This document shows positions 1 through 9,456 of a stretch of DNA of 64,000 nucleotides, in pieces. Each line of letters begins with the position of its first letter. The first letter of the stretch is position 1. The notes below the pieces were generated by a model. That model ran no database searches, had not been told where the DNA came from, and saw nothing but the letters and a program-made list of their open reading frames with translations. The DNA is from Streptomyces sp. YIM 121038 (lineage in GTDB: Bacteria; Actinomycetota; Actinomycetes; Streptomycetales; Streptomycetaceae). Location: positions 8,368,001 to 8,432,000 of the forward strand of contig NZ_CP030771.1 in the NCBI RefSeq assembly GCF_006088715.1, given 5' to 3'. Made by a program: the position numbers and the translations under genes.

Positions 1-453
1 ACCGCCGACCGCGTGGCCGGGCTCGACGCGGGCGCCGACGACTACGTGGCCAAGCCCTTCGAGGTCGACGAGGTCTTCGCCCGGCTGCGCGCGCTGCTGC
101 GCCGGGCGGACACGGCGGCCCTGCCCGGCACGGGCGCGGGCGAGGAGCCGGACGGCGTCGTCACGGCGGGCGACCTGCGCATCGACCCCGGGGCCCGCCG
201 CGCCTGGCGCGGCCCGCGCGAAGTCGGGCTCACCCGCACCGAGTTCGACCTCCTGCACCTGCTGGCCCGCAACGAGGGTCTCGTACTGGACCACGCCACG
301 ATCTACGACCGCATCTGGGGCTACGACTTCGGGCCGAGCTCCAAGAACCTCGCCGTGTACGTGGGCTATCTGCGCCGCAAGCTCGACGTGCCCGGGGCGC
401 CGCCGCTCATCCACACCCTGCGGGGCGTCGGCTACGTCCTGCGGGCGTCGTGA
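1..453 (+). CDS. OmpR/PhoB-family response regulator (5' end missing)
   Basis: The frame is open from base 1, so the start lies outside the window; 150 residues remain. What is left is the end of the receiver domain (GADDYVAKPFEVDEV, containing the conserved Lys of the KPF motif) followed by a winged-helix DNA-binding domain ending in YLRRKLD and TLRGVGYVL, the usual signature of OmpR-type trans_reg_C domains. The stop TGA overlaps the GTG start of the next gene (GTGA), so it is co-translated with the histidine kinase at 450-1874. Target genes cannot be told from the sequence. It appears unrelated to the glycopeptide cluster. Confidence 0.93.
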   Translation, partial: TADRVAGLDAGADDYVAKPFEVDEVFARLRALLRRADTAALPGTGAGEEPDGVVTAGDLRIDPGARRAWRGPREVGLTRTEFDLLHLLARNEGLVLDHATIYDRIWGYDFGPSSKNLAVYVGYLRRKLDVPGAPPLIHTLRGVGYVLRAS

Positions 454-1874
454 GCAGCGGCGACCACGGCACACCGGGCGCCGCCGAAGGGGGCCGCCGG
501 GCGCGCGCCCGGATCGGGGTCAGCCTCGGCACGAGGTTCGCCGCCTCCTTCGCCGCGGTCGCCGTCGTCGTGACCCTCCTGGTGGGCTTCCTCAGCTACG
601 ACGCCGCGGCCCGCCTCATCCGCCGCGACCAGCACGCCGCCTTCAACGAGCTCGTCGAGGACCTGCGCCAGCAGGTGCGCAGACACCGTACGGGCATCAC
701 CGTCGTCTCCGACCTCGACGGCGACGGCATACGCGACGACCTGCTCCGGCCCACCCGCTCCGACGCCCAGGTCCTCGGCCCGCGCGGCGGGGTCACCGAG
801 CGCGGCCGACGCCGTCTGCCGGTGGGCGACGAGGAACGCGCGACGGCCGCCGAGGAGCGGGCGGGCGTGGTGACGCGCCGCGACGTCGAACTCGCCCGCG
901 GGGACTACTGGCTCGTGACCGTCTCCCTGGGCGAAGGCCAGGGCGCCGTCCAGGTGGCGCGGCAGTTCAGCGACACCGAGGACCTGCTGCACAGCCTCCA
1001 GCGGCGCACGCTGCTGCTCGCCACGCTCGTGGTGCTCGCCGCCGCCGTGGCGGGGTGGTGGCTGGCCCGGCGGATCACCCGGCGACTGGTGCGGCTCGCC
1101 CACGCGGCCGAGGACGTGGCGCAGACCGGCCGCGTCGACCGGCAGGTGCCGGTGGCGGGCAGCGACGAGGTGGGGCGGCTCGGCCGCTCCTTCGACCGCA
1201 TGCTGGGCCGTCTCGCGCAGGCCGAGGACGACCAGCGGCGGCTCGTCCAGGACGCGGGGCACGAGCTGCGCACGCCGCTCACCTCGCTGCGGACGAACAT
1301 CGCGCTGCTGCGCCGCATCGACGAACTGCCGCCGCCCGTGCGGGCGGAGCTGGTCGTCGACCTGGCCGACGAGTCGCGTGAACTCACCGACCTCGTCAAC
1401 GAACTCGTCGCCATCGCGGCGGGCCGCCACGACGACGAACCGCCCGTCGACGTCGTCCTGGCCGAGGTCGCCGAAGAGGCCGCGGCCGTGGCACGCCGCC
1501 GCACCGGCCGTGAGATAGCGGTCCACGCCCGGGACGAGGAGCCCGTCCGGGCCCGCCCCGCCGCGGTCAAGGGCGCCATCACCAACCTCTTGGAGAACGC
1601 CGCCAAGTTCGACCGCGACGGCACCGCCCCCATCGACCTGTTGGTCTCCACCGGCCGCGTCGAGGTCCACGACCGGGGCCCCGGCATCGCGGCCACCGAC
1701 CTCGCCCGCGTCTTCGACCGCTTCTACCGCGCCCCGGCCGCACGCAGCCTCCCCGGCTCGGGCCTCGGTCTGTCCATCGTCCGCGACGTGGCGGTGTCCC
1801 ACGGCGGCACGGTGTTCGCCGGGGCGAGGCCCGGGGGAGGGGCGGTGGTGGGCTTCACCCTGGGCGAGCCGTGA
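450..1874 (+). CDS. Sensor histidine kinase (HAMP, HisKA, HATPase)
   Basis: 474 residues, GTG start overlapping the stop of the preceding response regulator. Two membrane segments (about residues 30-48 and 187-205) flank an extracytoplasmic region of about 135 residues, followed by a HAMP linker (about 206-258), an H-box with the phospho-acceptor His271 in AGHELRTPLTSL, an N-box (NLLENAAKF) and G-boxes (DRGPGIA, GSGLGLSIV). It is a classical membrane two-component kinase expected to phosphorylate the adjacent regulator. The ligand is unknown. It is not a VanS: the vancomycin sensor pair is separately encoded at 13.9-15.7 kb. Confidence 0.93.
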   Translation: MSSGDHGTPGAAEGGRRARARIGVSLGTRFAASFAAVAVVVTLLVGFLSYDAAARLIRRDQHAAFNELVEDLRQQVRRHRTGITVVSDLDGDGIRDDLLRPTRSDAQVLGPRGGVTERGRRRLPVGDEERATAAEERAGVVTRRDVELARGDYWLVTVSLGEGQGAVQVARQFSDTEDLLHSLQRRTLLLATLVVLAAAVAGWWLARRITRRLVRLAHAAEDVAQTGRVDRQVPVAGSDEVGRLGRSFDRMLGRLAQAEDDQRRLVQDAGHELRTPLTSLRTNIALLRRIDELPPPVRAELVVDLADESRELTDLVNELVAIAAGRHDDEPPVDVVLAEVAEEAAAVARRRTGREIAVHARDEEPVRARPAAVKGAITNLLENAAKFDRDGTAPIDLLVSTGRVEVHDRGPGIAATDLARVFDRFYRAPAARSLPGSGLGLSIVRDVAVSHGGTVFAGARPGGGAVVGFTLGEP

Positions 1875-1895
1875 GGCCGGGGCGGCCCCGGCCTC
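1873..1895. terminator. Perfect GC-rich stem-loop between convergent genes
   Basis: GAGGCCGGGG, loop CGG, CCCCGGCCTC: a perfect 10-bp stem with a 3-nt loop. It starts inside the stop codon of the histidine kinase and ends 4 nt before the stop of the convergent TPR gene, a position that suits a bidirectional terminator. There is no T-tract, which is usual in Streptomyces. Confidence 0.7.
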
Positions 1896-1899
1896 CCGG

Positions 1900-2244
1900 C
1901 TACAGGACCGGCTCGCCGTCCAGCGCGGCGGCCATCCGCAGGTGCGGTACGGCTTCCGCGTCCCGGCCCTGCCGTTCGAGGGTGCGGCCCAGCATCAGCC
2001 GGGCGTAGCTCTCGACGGGGTCGAGCTCCAGGACCGCGCGCAGCTCCGTCTCGGCGCGGCGCAGCTGGGCCGAGTGGTAGTAGGCGCGGGCGAGCAGCAG
2101 CCGCGGCGCGACCTGCTCGGGCACCTCGTCGGCCAGCGGGGCGAGGATGCGCGCCGCCGTCGCGTACTCCTTGGCGTCGAAGAACTGCCCCGCCCGCTCC
2201 CAGCGCTCGGCGGCGGTGCCGTGGTCGTAGTAGGTGATGTTCAC
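1900..2244 (-). CDS. Small tetratricopeptide-repeat protein
   Basis: 114 residues. The GTG at 2244 was chosen because a GAGGAGG ribosome binding site lies just upstream; longer in-frame extensions run antisense through the pirin gene and are not credible. The sequence reads as about 2.5 TPR units: an AGQFFDAKEYATAARIL helix pair, then ARAYYHSAQLRRAETELRAVLELDP and AEAVPHLRMA. It has no signal peptide or membrane segment, so it is probably a cytosolic protein-interaction module. Small TPR proteins like this are common in Streptomyces; no specific function can be given. Confidence 0.8.
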   Translation of the reverse strand: MNITYYDHGTAAERWERAGQFFDAKEYATAARILAPLADEVPEQVAPRLLLARAYYHSAQLRRAETELRAVLELDPVESYARLMLGRTLERQGRDAEAVPHLRMAAALDGEPVL

Positions 2245-2424
2245 TGTTTGCCTCCTCGACGGCACACAACAGCACGAGGTAATTGAATATTCCACTACGT
2301 GGGGGCGGGGGACGGCGGAGGGTGGCGGGGGGGGTGACGGTACGGGGGCGGGGCCCGCCCCGGTGCCGGACGGCACGAAAGCGGATGCTGACGCTCCGGG
2401 CCCGTCGGGGCTAGGTTGGGCGGC

Positions 2425-3390
2425 ATGAGCAATCTTGATCGCGAGGCGGTGCCGGCCCAGTGCGGCGGCCGCGGGTTCGTCGTCGCGGAACCGGTGCGGG
2501 AACTCCTCAGTCCTCGACGCGTACAGCTCGGCGAGTCCACCGAGGTGCGCCGGCTCCTGCCGAACCTGGGGCGGCGCATGGTGGGCGCCTGGTGCTTCGT
2601 CGATCACTACGGCCCCGACGACATCGCCGACGAGCCCGGCATGCAGGTGCCGCCGCACCCCCACATGGGTCTGCAGACCGTGTCCTGGCTGCACGAGGGC
2701 GAGGTCCTGCACCGCGACAGCACCGGCAGCCTGCAGACGGTCCGCCCCCGCGAACTGGGCCTGATGACGTCGGGCCGGGCCATCTCCCACTCCGAGGAGA
2801 GCCCCAAGGCCCACGCGCGCCTCCTGCACGGCGCGCAGCTCTGGGTGGCGCTGCCGGACGCCCACCGCCACACCGAGCCGCACTTCGAGCACCACCCCGA
2901 CCTGCCGGTCGTCACCGCGCCGGGCCTGAGCGCGAAGCTCCTGCTCGGCTCCCTCGACGGCACCACGTCGCCCGGTACGACGTACACCCCCATCGTCGGT
3001 GCGGACCTGACCCTCACCCAGGGCGCCGACCTGCGCCTCCCCCTCGAAACCGACTTCGAGTACGCCGTCCTGTCCATGTCCGGCGAGGCCCACGTGGACG
3101 GCGTCCCGCTGCTCCCCGGCTCCATGCTCTACCTGGGCTGCGGCCGCACCGAACTCCCCGTACGCGCCGCGTCCGACACCAGCCTCATGCTCCTCGGCGG
3201 CGAGCCGTTCGAGGAGGAGCTCATCATGTGGTGGAACTTCATCGGCCGCACCCAGGCCGACATCGAACAGGCCCGCACCGACTGGATGACGGGCACGCGC
3301 TTCGGCGAGGTGAAGGGCTACGACGGCGCACCGCTCCCGGCCCCGGAGCTGCCGCCGGTGGCGTTGAAGCCGCGGGGGCGCGTGCGCTGA
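2425..3390 (+). CDS. Pirin family protein
   Basis: 321 residues from ATG 2425, preferred over the TTG nine bases upstream. The N-terminal cupin has the pirin signature: [14 protein letters not shown], then [14 protein letters not shown] with the metal-binding His pair, then a later His in [11 protein letters not shown]. The second, C-terminal cupin is more diverged (about residues 170-285). Pirins are iron-binding bicupins; some have quercetinase-like dioxygenase or redox-regulatory roles, but the substrate cannot be read from sequence. It stands alone between the TPR gene and a degraded transposase. Confidence 0.9.
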   Translation: MSNLDREAVPAQCGGRGFVVAEPVRELLSPRRVQLGESTEVRRLLPNLGRRMVGAWCFVDHYGPDDIADEPGMQVPPHPHMGLQTVSWLHEGEVLHRDSTGSLQTVRPRELGLMTSGRAISHSEESPKAHARLLHGAQLWVALPDAHRHTEPHFEHHPDLPVVTAPGLSAKLLLGSLDGTTSPGTTYTPIVGADLTLTQGADLRLPLETDFEYAVLSMSGEAHVDGVPLLPGSMLYLGCGRTELPVRAASDTSLMLLGGEPFEEELIMWWNFIGRTQADIEQARTDWMTGTRFGEVKGYDGAPLPAPELPPVALKPRGRVR

Positions 3391-3497
3391 CCTGGGCAGA
3401 CGTGGTGGGACCACCGATGGGGGCGGTGCGCAAAGGTGGTCCCGCGGGGCGAAGTCGCTACTTGGCGGAGGCTGCCCCTCCTTGGCCGCTGGCGGTC

Positions 3498-3944
3498 ATG
3501 GGCTACACCTCACTGATCCACCTGGAGCAGGCCGCCCGCGAACACCAGGTCACGGTCAGCGGCCCGCTCACGGTCAACCCCACCCGCCAGCACCGCCAGG
3601 GCGACGGGTTCGGCCGGGACGACTTCCACATCGACGCTCCGCGAGCTGCAGATCCGCGTCCGCGCCGAGCAGTAGACACCCGAGTGGAAAACCCGTACGC
3701 AGTCCGCTCCGGCATCGAGGGCACCGTCAACGAGGTCGCCCACGGATACGGCATGCGCCGCTACCGCGGCCAGCCAAAGGCCCACCTGCAACATGTCCTC
3801 ACAGCCATCGCTGTGAACATCGAACGTCTCAGCAGCCAACCAGCAGCTGATTGCCTCCTACCGAGAACGCCGACCGCTTTCCAGACCTCCCTCGACCAGC
3901 ATCAGATCCCCCGGCCCAGGTCCTGGCGGACCCTCGGAACGTGA
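3498..3944 (+). pseudogene. IS1182-type transposase remnant (C-terminal part, frameshifted)
   Basis: One frame carries fragments of an IS1182-family DDE transposase: [20 protein letters not shown], then after a shift [40 protein letters not shown] and a C-terminal SWRTLGT followed by a stop at 3942. In another frame, near 3641-3700, the missing link [12 protein letters not shown] is followed by a TAG stop and TPEWKTR. An internal deletion, at least one frameshift and one stop show that it is dead. The N-terminal half is absent and no terminal inverted repeats were seen. Confidence 0.8.
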
Positions 3945-4109
3945 CCTCGCTCATCAAGATCCCCGACAGAGTCAAGCCAGTGCGGGACACCGAGCGTGAG
4001 GCGATGCATGAACACCAGGGCCCCTGTGCTCGGATGTTGATGAGTGAGATCACCCGCCAGGCGAAGAGGGGCCCTGCCGCTCAAGATTCCTCTCGCGCCG
4101 ATTCCGTCA

Positions 4110-5252
4110 TCACTTCCAGCCCCCAGGCTGAGAAGGGTTCAGTGACTTGTAGGCGGCTCGTAGGAGCTTCTGACCACGAGGGTCGGTGAGGCCGAGGTGG
4201 GTCATCTGGTTCATCACATAGGCGATGGTCATGCGCGCGTTGAGGTCGTTGACGACCAGCGATCCTCCTCTTCCGCCCCAGTAACAGGTGTGGAGGTTGG
4301 CTGTGCGGACCGGCGCGTCGTCTGAGCCAAGGGCGTAGCCGATACCAAAGCGTAGGGGGATACCGAGCACAAGATCGATGCCGTGGTTCTGCTCGTCGAA
4401 AACTGCGCGGCGAGTGGCTTCGGAGAGAATGGACGATTGGGGGGTATGGCCGCTGGAGGTGAGTACTGATTGGACGGCGGCCACAGATCGTGCGTTGCCG
4501 TACCCTGCGGCGGCCGGGATCTCGGCGCGGTGCCACTGAGTGCTCCAGGTGTCCTGAGCCGTCACGTATGCCCCGACAGGGATGGTTACCCGTGGGTTGG
4601 GTGCAGGCGCGGGCCCGGGTGCGGGGATGACCTCGGAGACACGGTGATCGTCTTCAGACGCGAGGCCGATGTGGAAATCGGCGTCCAACGGGGCAGCGAG
4701 GTGCTCGGCGAAGAACGTGCCGATTGACTGCTGGCAGATACGGCGAATCACCTCGCCGAGCAGGAATCCATGAGTGAAGCGATGGTAGCCGGATGCTGAG
4801 CCTGGTTCCCAACGGGGCGATTGGCGTGCCAGCAAGGTGGTGGATTTCTCCCAATCACACAGGTCGTCAAGTGTCATCGGCTGGTCCCAGTCGGGGAGCC
4901 CGGCAGTGTGACTGAGCAGGTGCCGAATCTCGATTCGGTTCTTTCCTGCGGCGCCGAACTCGGGCCAGTACTTCGTGACTGGTGCGCACAGATCGAGTTC
5001 GTTACGGTCGGCGAGAACGAGAGCGCACAGTGCAGTCATTGTCTTTGTGGTGGACCACACGTTAGTGAGGGTGTCGCGCTGCCATGGTTTGGTGCGCTCT
5101 CGGTCGGCGCACCCACCCCAGAGATCGACGACAGGTTCGCCGTCGAGGTAGATCGCCACGGAGGCGCCGACGTCCGATCCGCTGCGCAGAGAGTCCGCGA
5201 AGGTCTCCCGCACCGCGCTGAACTGGTCGCTGCAGTTGCCGTGTATTTCCAT
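4110..5252 (-). CDS. Serine hydrolase (class C beta-lactamase / EstB-like esterase family)
   Basis: 380 residues from ATG 5252. It has the SxxK motif STTK (Ser67, Lys70) in NVWSTTKTMTAL and a Tyr motif in SGYHRFTHGFLLGEV (YHxxT variant typical of actinomycete EstB-like esterases). IRHLLSHTAGLPDWDQP is a strong family marker. No signal peptide, so probably a cytosolic esterase or hydrolase rather than a secreted beta-lactamase. It follows the MAB_1171c-like membrane gene with a 20-nt gap and is probably the last gene of a minus-strand operon running from 7970. Confidence 0.88.
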   Translation of the reverse strand: MEIHGNCSDQFSAVRETFADSLRSGSDVGASVAIYLDGEPVVDLWGGCADRERTKPWQRDTLTNVWSTTKTMTALCALVLADRNELDLCAPVTKYWPEFGAAGKNRIEIRHLLSHTAGLPDWDQPMTLDDLCDWEKSTTLLARQSPRWEPGSASGYHRFTHGFLLGEVIRRICQQSIGTFFAEHLAAPLDADFHIGLASEDDHRVSEVIPAPGPAPAPNPRVTIPVGAYVTAQDTWSTQWHRAEIPAAAGYGNARSVAAVQSVLTSSGHTPQSSILSEATRRAVFDEQNHGIDLVLGIPLRFGIGYALGSDDAPVRTANLHTCYWGGRGGSLVVNDLNARMTIAYVMNQMTHLGLTDPRGQKLLRAAYKSLNPSQPGGWK

Positions 5253-5272
5253 GTCGGACGAGGTCTCCGGTC

Positions 5273-6451
5273 TCAGTGTTTCTCTATCGACTGGCTCAGG
5301 TGAGCGGCGATTCGGCGGATCTGGGGTGAAGTATCCGCCTTGGCTACTTTGCGTAGGAACTCGATTTCGCCGGGCAAGTCCGCACCCCCGAGGACCGGTG
5401 CGGTCAGGTCGCCGCGCAGTGGCGGCGTGCCTCCTGCCTTGATGCTTCGGGCTATGCGTAACCAACAGGCGGTCACACGGGCGTCCTCCTCGGCGGGGGG
5501 CGCGCCTTCGCGTTCCAGGCGGACCCGGACCTCGGTCAGTACCGCATGGGGGATGTGGGCACGTAGATCGAGAATCGCGTCACGAATCTCGATCACTATC
5601 CGGTAGAGGCGCAGGTCCAGCGGGCCGGAACGCTGCAGCAATGCAAGGCCGCGTTGGCGGGTCTGCGTCAAGCTGACGGCGGGCACCGCGTTGACCAAGT
5701 CGCGCCATAGCGGCCACAGTTGCCACACAATCCGCATCCGCCTGAGCGCGACGGCCACCGCAGCCCCGAGAGGTACGAAGATCGCGCTCGCTCTTGAGAA
5801 GGCATAACAACCCAGCAGAAGCGGACTGATGGGCGGAATCCATGAGTATCGAACCCCGACGTATACGGCACTGAGTAGCCAGTAGAGGCCGGCAAAGGCT
5901 GCGCCGAGCCCGAAGAGCCGCAGTCCGACGCGTAAGGAGAGATCTCGGCTCGCACGGCTATACCGCCAGCAGGCAACCACACACACCACGTTTGTGCTGA
6001 GATTGACAGCGATGAGAACTGCCCAGTATGAGGTCGATGGCGTGGGATGGGAGGCATGGGGGATCGCATGGTGCAAGTGCGGCTCGGCGGCTGCGTCTAA
6101 CCAGACAAGTGGGACCATAAAGAGCCCAGCCAAACCGTACAGTGCGTAGGTGTGACAGCCGCGAACTGCGAGGAGCACGAAGTCCAGCACAGCGGCAGAG
6201 GTGAGAACGCCGAACAGGTTCCGGGCCAACGCGGTCAGATGCGTGGGCCCAGTGGCTTGGTGCAGGAGGTCGATGAACCATGGTAGATGGAGCGTGAGTG
6301 CAGCTGCGGCGCCTAAGACCGCCAGCCATAGAGGGCGTTGCTGGCTCGACCGCATAACGGCCGGAGCTCGTAGTCCCAGCGAGACCCACATGCAGGCGAC
6401 GCCTGCCGTCTCCAACTCTGTCCCGAAACTGTGGAGTTGACTGACCGTCAT
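5273..6451 (-). CDS. MAB_1171c-like integral membrane protein
   Basis: 392 residues. The N-terminal half has about seven hydrophobic segments (e.g. PLWLAVLGAAAALTLHLPWF, VLDFVLLAV, LYGLAGLFMVPLVWL); the C-terminal half (from about residue 240) is soluble and begins LWPLWRDLVNAVPAVSL, the hallmark of the MAB_1171c putative-transporter family widespread in Streptomyces. Its ATG overlaps the stop of the ImmA/IrrE-like gene (ATGA), so the two are translationally coupled. Members usually sit next to XRE and ImmA/IrrE-like genes, as here. Function is unknown; a role in membrane sensing is only a guess. Confidence 0.85.
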   Translation of the reverse strand: MTVSQLHSFGTELETAGVACMWVSLGLRAPAVMRSSQQRPLWLAVLGAAAALTLHLPWFIDLLHQATGPTHLTALARNLFGVLTSAAVLDFVLLAVRGCHTYALYGLAGLFMVPLVWLDAAAEPHLHHAIPHASHPTPSTSYWAVLIAVNLSTNVVCVVACWRYSRASRDLSLRVGLRLFGLGAAFAGLYWLLSAVYVGVRYSWIPPISPLLLGCYAFSRASAIFVPLGAAVAVALRRMRIVWQLWPLWRDLVNAVPAVSLTQTRQRGLALLQRSGPLDLRLYRIVIEIRDAILDLRAHIPHAVLTEVRVRLEREGAPPAEEDARVTACWLRIARSIKAGGTPPLRGDLTAPVLGGADLPGEIEFLRKVAKADTSPQIRRIAAHLSQSIEKH

Positions 6452-6990
6452 AGCCGACTGGGTGTCTGAGTGATTCCCAAGGCCCCGCCCAGCGCCCTTT
6501 GCTCGGAGGGGAGGCGGGGAGTGGTGCAGTCGATCCGCATGGCGTTGATCAGACTCGCCGTCATCTCGGCTTCTTGTTCCTGGATTTCGGAATATTCCGT
6601 ACGCGCCAGCATGTCTCGAACAAGCGCAGGATCTAGGTCGGGGAACACCAATTGAGCGGTGGCGTCATCCAGGGAGGAGTCGCTGCGGTGGCCGCAGATG
6701 ATGTGAGCTAGCTCATGCGCGATGATGTGTTCCTGGTGAGGCCGTGTGGTCTTGGCTTCGAAAATGATGAAGTCGACTGTGCTCGAGGCTATCCAAAGAC
6801 CGCACGGTTGTGCGGCCCGCATGGCGATCGGGGCCAAATGGAGTGGACGGCCACGCCGCTCGCTCAGCAGAGCACATAACTCGGCAATGTCGTATGACGC
6901 GGGAAGTGCCAATGCGGCCAGACGGGCTTCACAACTGCGGCGCAGGCGTGCAAGGTTGCGATGTTGACTGCGTCTCCTCATCAGCGACAC
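6448..6990 (-). CDS. ImmA/IrrE-family metallo-endopeptidase-like protein
   Basis: 180 residues from GTG 6990, chosen because GAGGAGG lies 7 nt upstream; ATG 6981 is the alternative. The zinc-binding HExxH motif is in IIAHELAHIICGH, and a downstream acidic residue in EQEAEMTASL is the probable third ligand. Proteins of this family cleave, or act with, a cognate XRE-type repressor; an XRE gene lies 554 bp upstream on the same strand. The stop overlaps the start of the membrane gene at 6451. Confidence 0.87.
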   Translation of the reverse strand: MSLMRRRSQHRNLARLRRSCEARLAALALPASYDIAELCALLSERRGRPLHLAPIAMRAAQPCGLWIASSTVDFIIFEAKTTRPHQEHIIAHELAHIICGHRSDSSLDDATAQLVFPDLDPALVRDMLARTEYSEIQEQEAEMTASLINAMRIDCTTPRLPSEQRALGGALGITQTPSRL

Positions 6991-7544
6991 CGGACACGCC
7001 TCCTCAGGGAAGGAAGACCAGGGGCTATGGGTGGAGGCGGCATGCTCTCTACCGGCACGGAGAAATCCCGTATTCGGAAACCTCGCCTTTGGCTCCGGGG
7101 ACGGACTCTGCGGTACTGGTTCAGCATTCTTCCCCCCGTTTCTCTTGTTCTGATCAAGTTGTGGCCGCACAGGCGTCTGGAGCAACAAGTTGCTGCGAGA
7201 TTCGTAACGTTGCTTTCTCGTGCCTGGGTACGTGGCTTGGCTGTGCTGATGGAGCTGCCGGGCCGGTTCCGTCGGCTCGGAGGAGGCGGCGAGTCAACCC
7301 CGGTCTGTGTGCCGGCTCATGGACGACCTGGTCGGCTTCGTCCGTCCGCGCGGCACGCATGCCGCAGGGGCGTGAACCACTTGCCGTGAGCGAGGCGATG
7401 GGGATGTTCGCGTTCTCGACTGCGATCCTCGTGGAGGAGCTCGTAGCCAGGCCGTCCAGCGGACCCGTGGGAGGGCCTTTCCGCTGTGCCACCGTAGGAG
7501 CTTGAGAGCGCTCTTGCGGGGCTGCCGGTGCGGCTCTGGCATCG
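6991..7544. other. 554-bp gap with no recognisable gene
   Basis: The stretch lies between the XRE gene and the ImmA/IrrE-like gene. Short open frames exist on both strands, but none has a clear ribosome binding site, family motif or typical third-position GC pattern. It may hold the promoter of the metallopeptidase-membrane-hydrolase genes or debris of a lost gene. Confidence 0.5.
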
Positions 7545-7970
7545 TCATTCCTCCACGGCGGGCAGTCCCTGCAGCTTTCTCACCTGATCGAGCATGGCCG
7601 TGATCGCCTCAAGGCTGTCCCGTTGCAGGCCCACCGCTCGTAGGGCGACTCCGCGGACGCCTGCTTGGCCCAGCATCTCCAACCCCGCGAGCTGGGCGTT
7701 GACTCGTTCCGCGTGGTCGGGGTCTACGAAGTAGGCTGGTGAGACGCCGAAGAACTCCGCGAGCGCTGACAGGAGTTCCTGTGAGGGCCGTGTGCGAGAG
7801 CCGTTTCGCAGCGCTGACAGATAGCCACCGCTGACGCGTATGTGAGGGTGCCTCTCCTTGATTGCGTCGGCAACCTCGTTGTTGGTCCACCGCCTCCCCT
7901 GGGGGCGGCTCCTGGAAAACAAGCTGTCCAGGCGTGCGGCAAGCGTCGACTGCTCTGACGCCCCAGTCAT
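7545..7970 (-). CDS. XRE-family transcriptional regulator
   Basis: 141 residues. A helix-turn-helix of the Cro/C1 type covers about residues 28-75 (WTNNEVADAI, then VSGGYLSALRNGSRTRPS, then LSALAEFFGVSPAYF). It has the layout of the short Streptomyces XRE regulators that accompany an ImmA/IrrE-type peptidase. A role as repressor of the downstream minus-strand genes, relieved by the peptidase, is inferred from family and context. Confidence 0.88.
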   Translation of the reverse strand: MTGASEQSTLAARLDSLFSRSRPQGRRWTNNEVADAIKERHPHIRVSGGYLSALRNGSRTRPSQELLSALAEFFGVSPAYFVDPDHAERVNAQLAGLEMLGQAGVRGVALRAVGLQRDSLEAITAMLDQVRKLQGLPAVEE

Positions 7971-8382
7971 GCTGCCCTCCTGCGGCTGCTGTACGTGCCC
8001 TGCCCCATGCGCCCCCGTGCTACGGACAGTCGAAGCCTACTACGGCTTCTCGTCTGGTAGTTGACGAGCCTTTGCTGGCGTGAAAGTATGCTGCGGAATC
8101 GACCACTAGACGAACTGCAACCCAAACTTCAACTGCTGGTGGACTGCCTGGTGGGGGCTGGACGGTTCTTCGGTCACTGCGTGATCCGGACCTCATGGCT
8201 CCTTTGTGCATCAAGTGCCCTGAGCGAGGTGATTGCGCTGGTTGCGTTCCATGATCCGGTAGCGGGTGTCGGGCAGCTGTCGTTCCAGTGCCCGCCGAGC
8301 CCGTGCATGTGTTCTGCGTCCTGTGGCTTTGTGTGGGCAGCCCTCTCACCCCCGCCCGACACGGATCTGGCAGACGGCGGTG
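7971..8382. other. Gene-free stretch left of LysE remnant
   Basis: No open frame here has a recognisable family or convincing start. The first part upstream of 7970 should hold the promoter of the XRE gene. The rest adjoins decayed genes and is probably non-coding debris. Confidence 0.45.
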
Positions 8383-8800
8383 ATGTGCGGCGCCGAGTTC
8401 GGTGCCTGTGCCGCCGTCCTCCCAGGAGTCGTGTCTCCCGGGCCCGACTTCGCCCTGGTGACCCGTTTCGCTATCCCGCACGGCTGGCGCATCGGCCTGC
8501 GGGCCTTCGCGGGGGTCGCTCTTGGTGTGGGGGTCGACAGCACTGCGGCGATCGCGGGTGTGGGGATCGTGGTCGTCGCGCTGTCGTGGCCCTTTCGTGC
8601 GGTCTCCTGTGTCGACTCCTGCTAACTGATCTGCCTGGGTGCGCGCGGACTGCTGGTCAGGGAAGGCACGGTCACGTCGGCTCCGGCTACCACCGGCCCC
8701 TCCCGCAGCGAGGGCGTCGGATGTGCCGTCAACGCCGCTTCTTGGCAAGGGCTGTTGGCCTTCATTCTCAATCCCGCATTCATGGTCTTCCTGATGGTCC
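8383..8800 (+). pseudogene. LysE/RhtB-type amino-acid exporter remnant
   Basis: The N-terminal part, beginning at ATG 8383, contains the family hallmark VSPGPDFALVTRFAI and GWRIGLRAFAGVALGVGV. The frame ends at 8625. Later pieces of the family appear in other frames: GARGLLVREGTV near 8640 and LLAFILNPAFMVFL near 8752-8800. At least two frameshifts and loss of the middle membrane segments show an inactive gene. Confidence 0.7.
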
Positions 8801-8846
8801 GGGTGGGCAGTTCGACTTCCGCCTTCTGCCGCCGGTGCGGGATGAC

Positions 8847-9085
8847 TCATCTGGTGCCCAGGTGGCTGCCTTCGGCGATCATCATCAGCTTTCCGGCGGT
8901 GGCCTTGGCACCGGATTGTTCCTGGCCTTGGGCGTCGTGGCGGTGGCTGGGCAGCGGACGGCTGAGCGTCACAGCCAGACAGGTGTCAGCGTCGGTGACC
9001 ACCTGGTGGGCTGCGGGGTAGCGGTAGTTCTTGGGCTGCATGGCGATCGTGTGGTCATGCGTGGGCGAGAGAGCCGCCGATGATG
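8847..9085 (-). pseudogene. IS5-type transposase remnant
   Basis: On the minus strand the frame reads QPKNYRYPAAHQVVTDADTC, then LSRPLPSHRHDAQGQEQSGA and TAGKLMMIAEGSHLGT. This matches the core of IS5-group DDE transposases (KNYRY..HQVV.DADTRLVV.VGRPLPGN.ND). The segment before it reads in another frame, and the ends of the element are missing. It is a short degraded fragment. Confidence 0.72.
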
Positions 9086-9456
9086 GGCGCGATGTCTTTG
9101 TGGGATCGGTGGCCGCCGGAGAGTGGGACGCCGTCGGCCGCCTGGGAGACCGTGGAGGACACTCGTCGCACGGCCGTGGCCAACGCGGACGGGACCGTGG
9201 CGTCCGACTGCCGAGGCCGAACAGTTGGGTGGTGCGGGAAATCCCACAACACCAGTATCAGAAGGAAAACCTTGAGGTCAGGGAACCTTCCGATGGGTTC
9301 CTGAATGGGGCTTGTGAAGGTGTGCTCGGTTTTCCTTAGCGGAGAAAATTCTGAGACCGCATCATCGACACGATCAGGTGAATAGTGGCAACCAGTGAGT
9401 TCTGTAGTGCACCGCAACGTTGACGAAGAAGAAGAGACTCGAACGGGAGAGTTCAG

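Noticed and set aside
1900..3414. Minus-strand open frame of about 500 codons through the pirin gene
   Set aside because: Only its last 114 codons have a ribosome binding site, family signal and normal composition. The rest is antisense to pirin and reflects high GC content.
7154..7492. Minus-strand frame of 112 codons between XRE and ImmA/IrrE-like genes
   Set aside because: No motif, no convincing start and composition typical of non-coding high-GC sequence.
9031..9417. Open frames between the IS5 remnant and the activator
   Set aside because: No start signal or homology recognised; the region more likely holds the activator promoter and remnant DNA.
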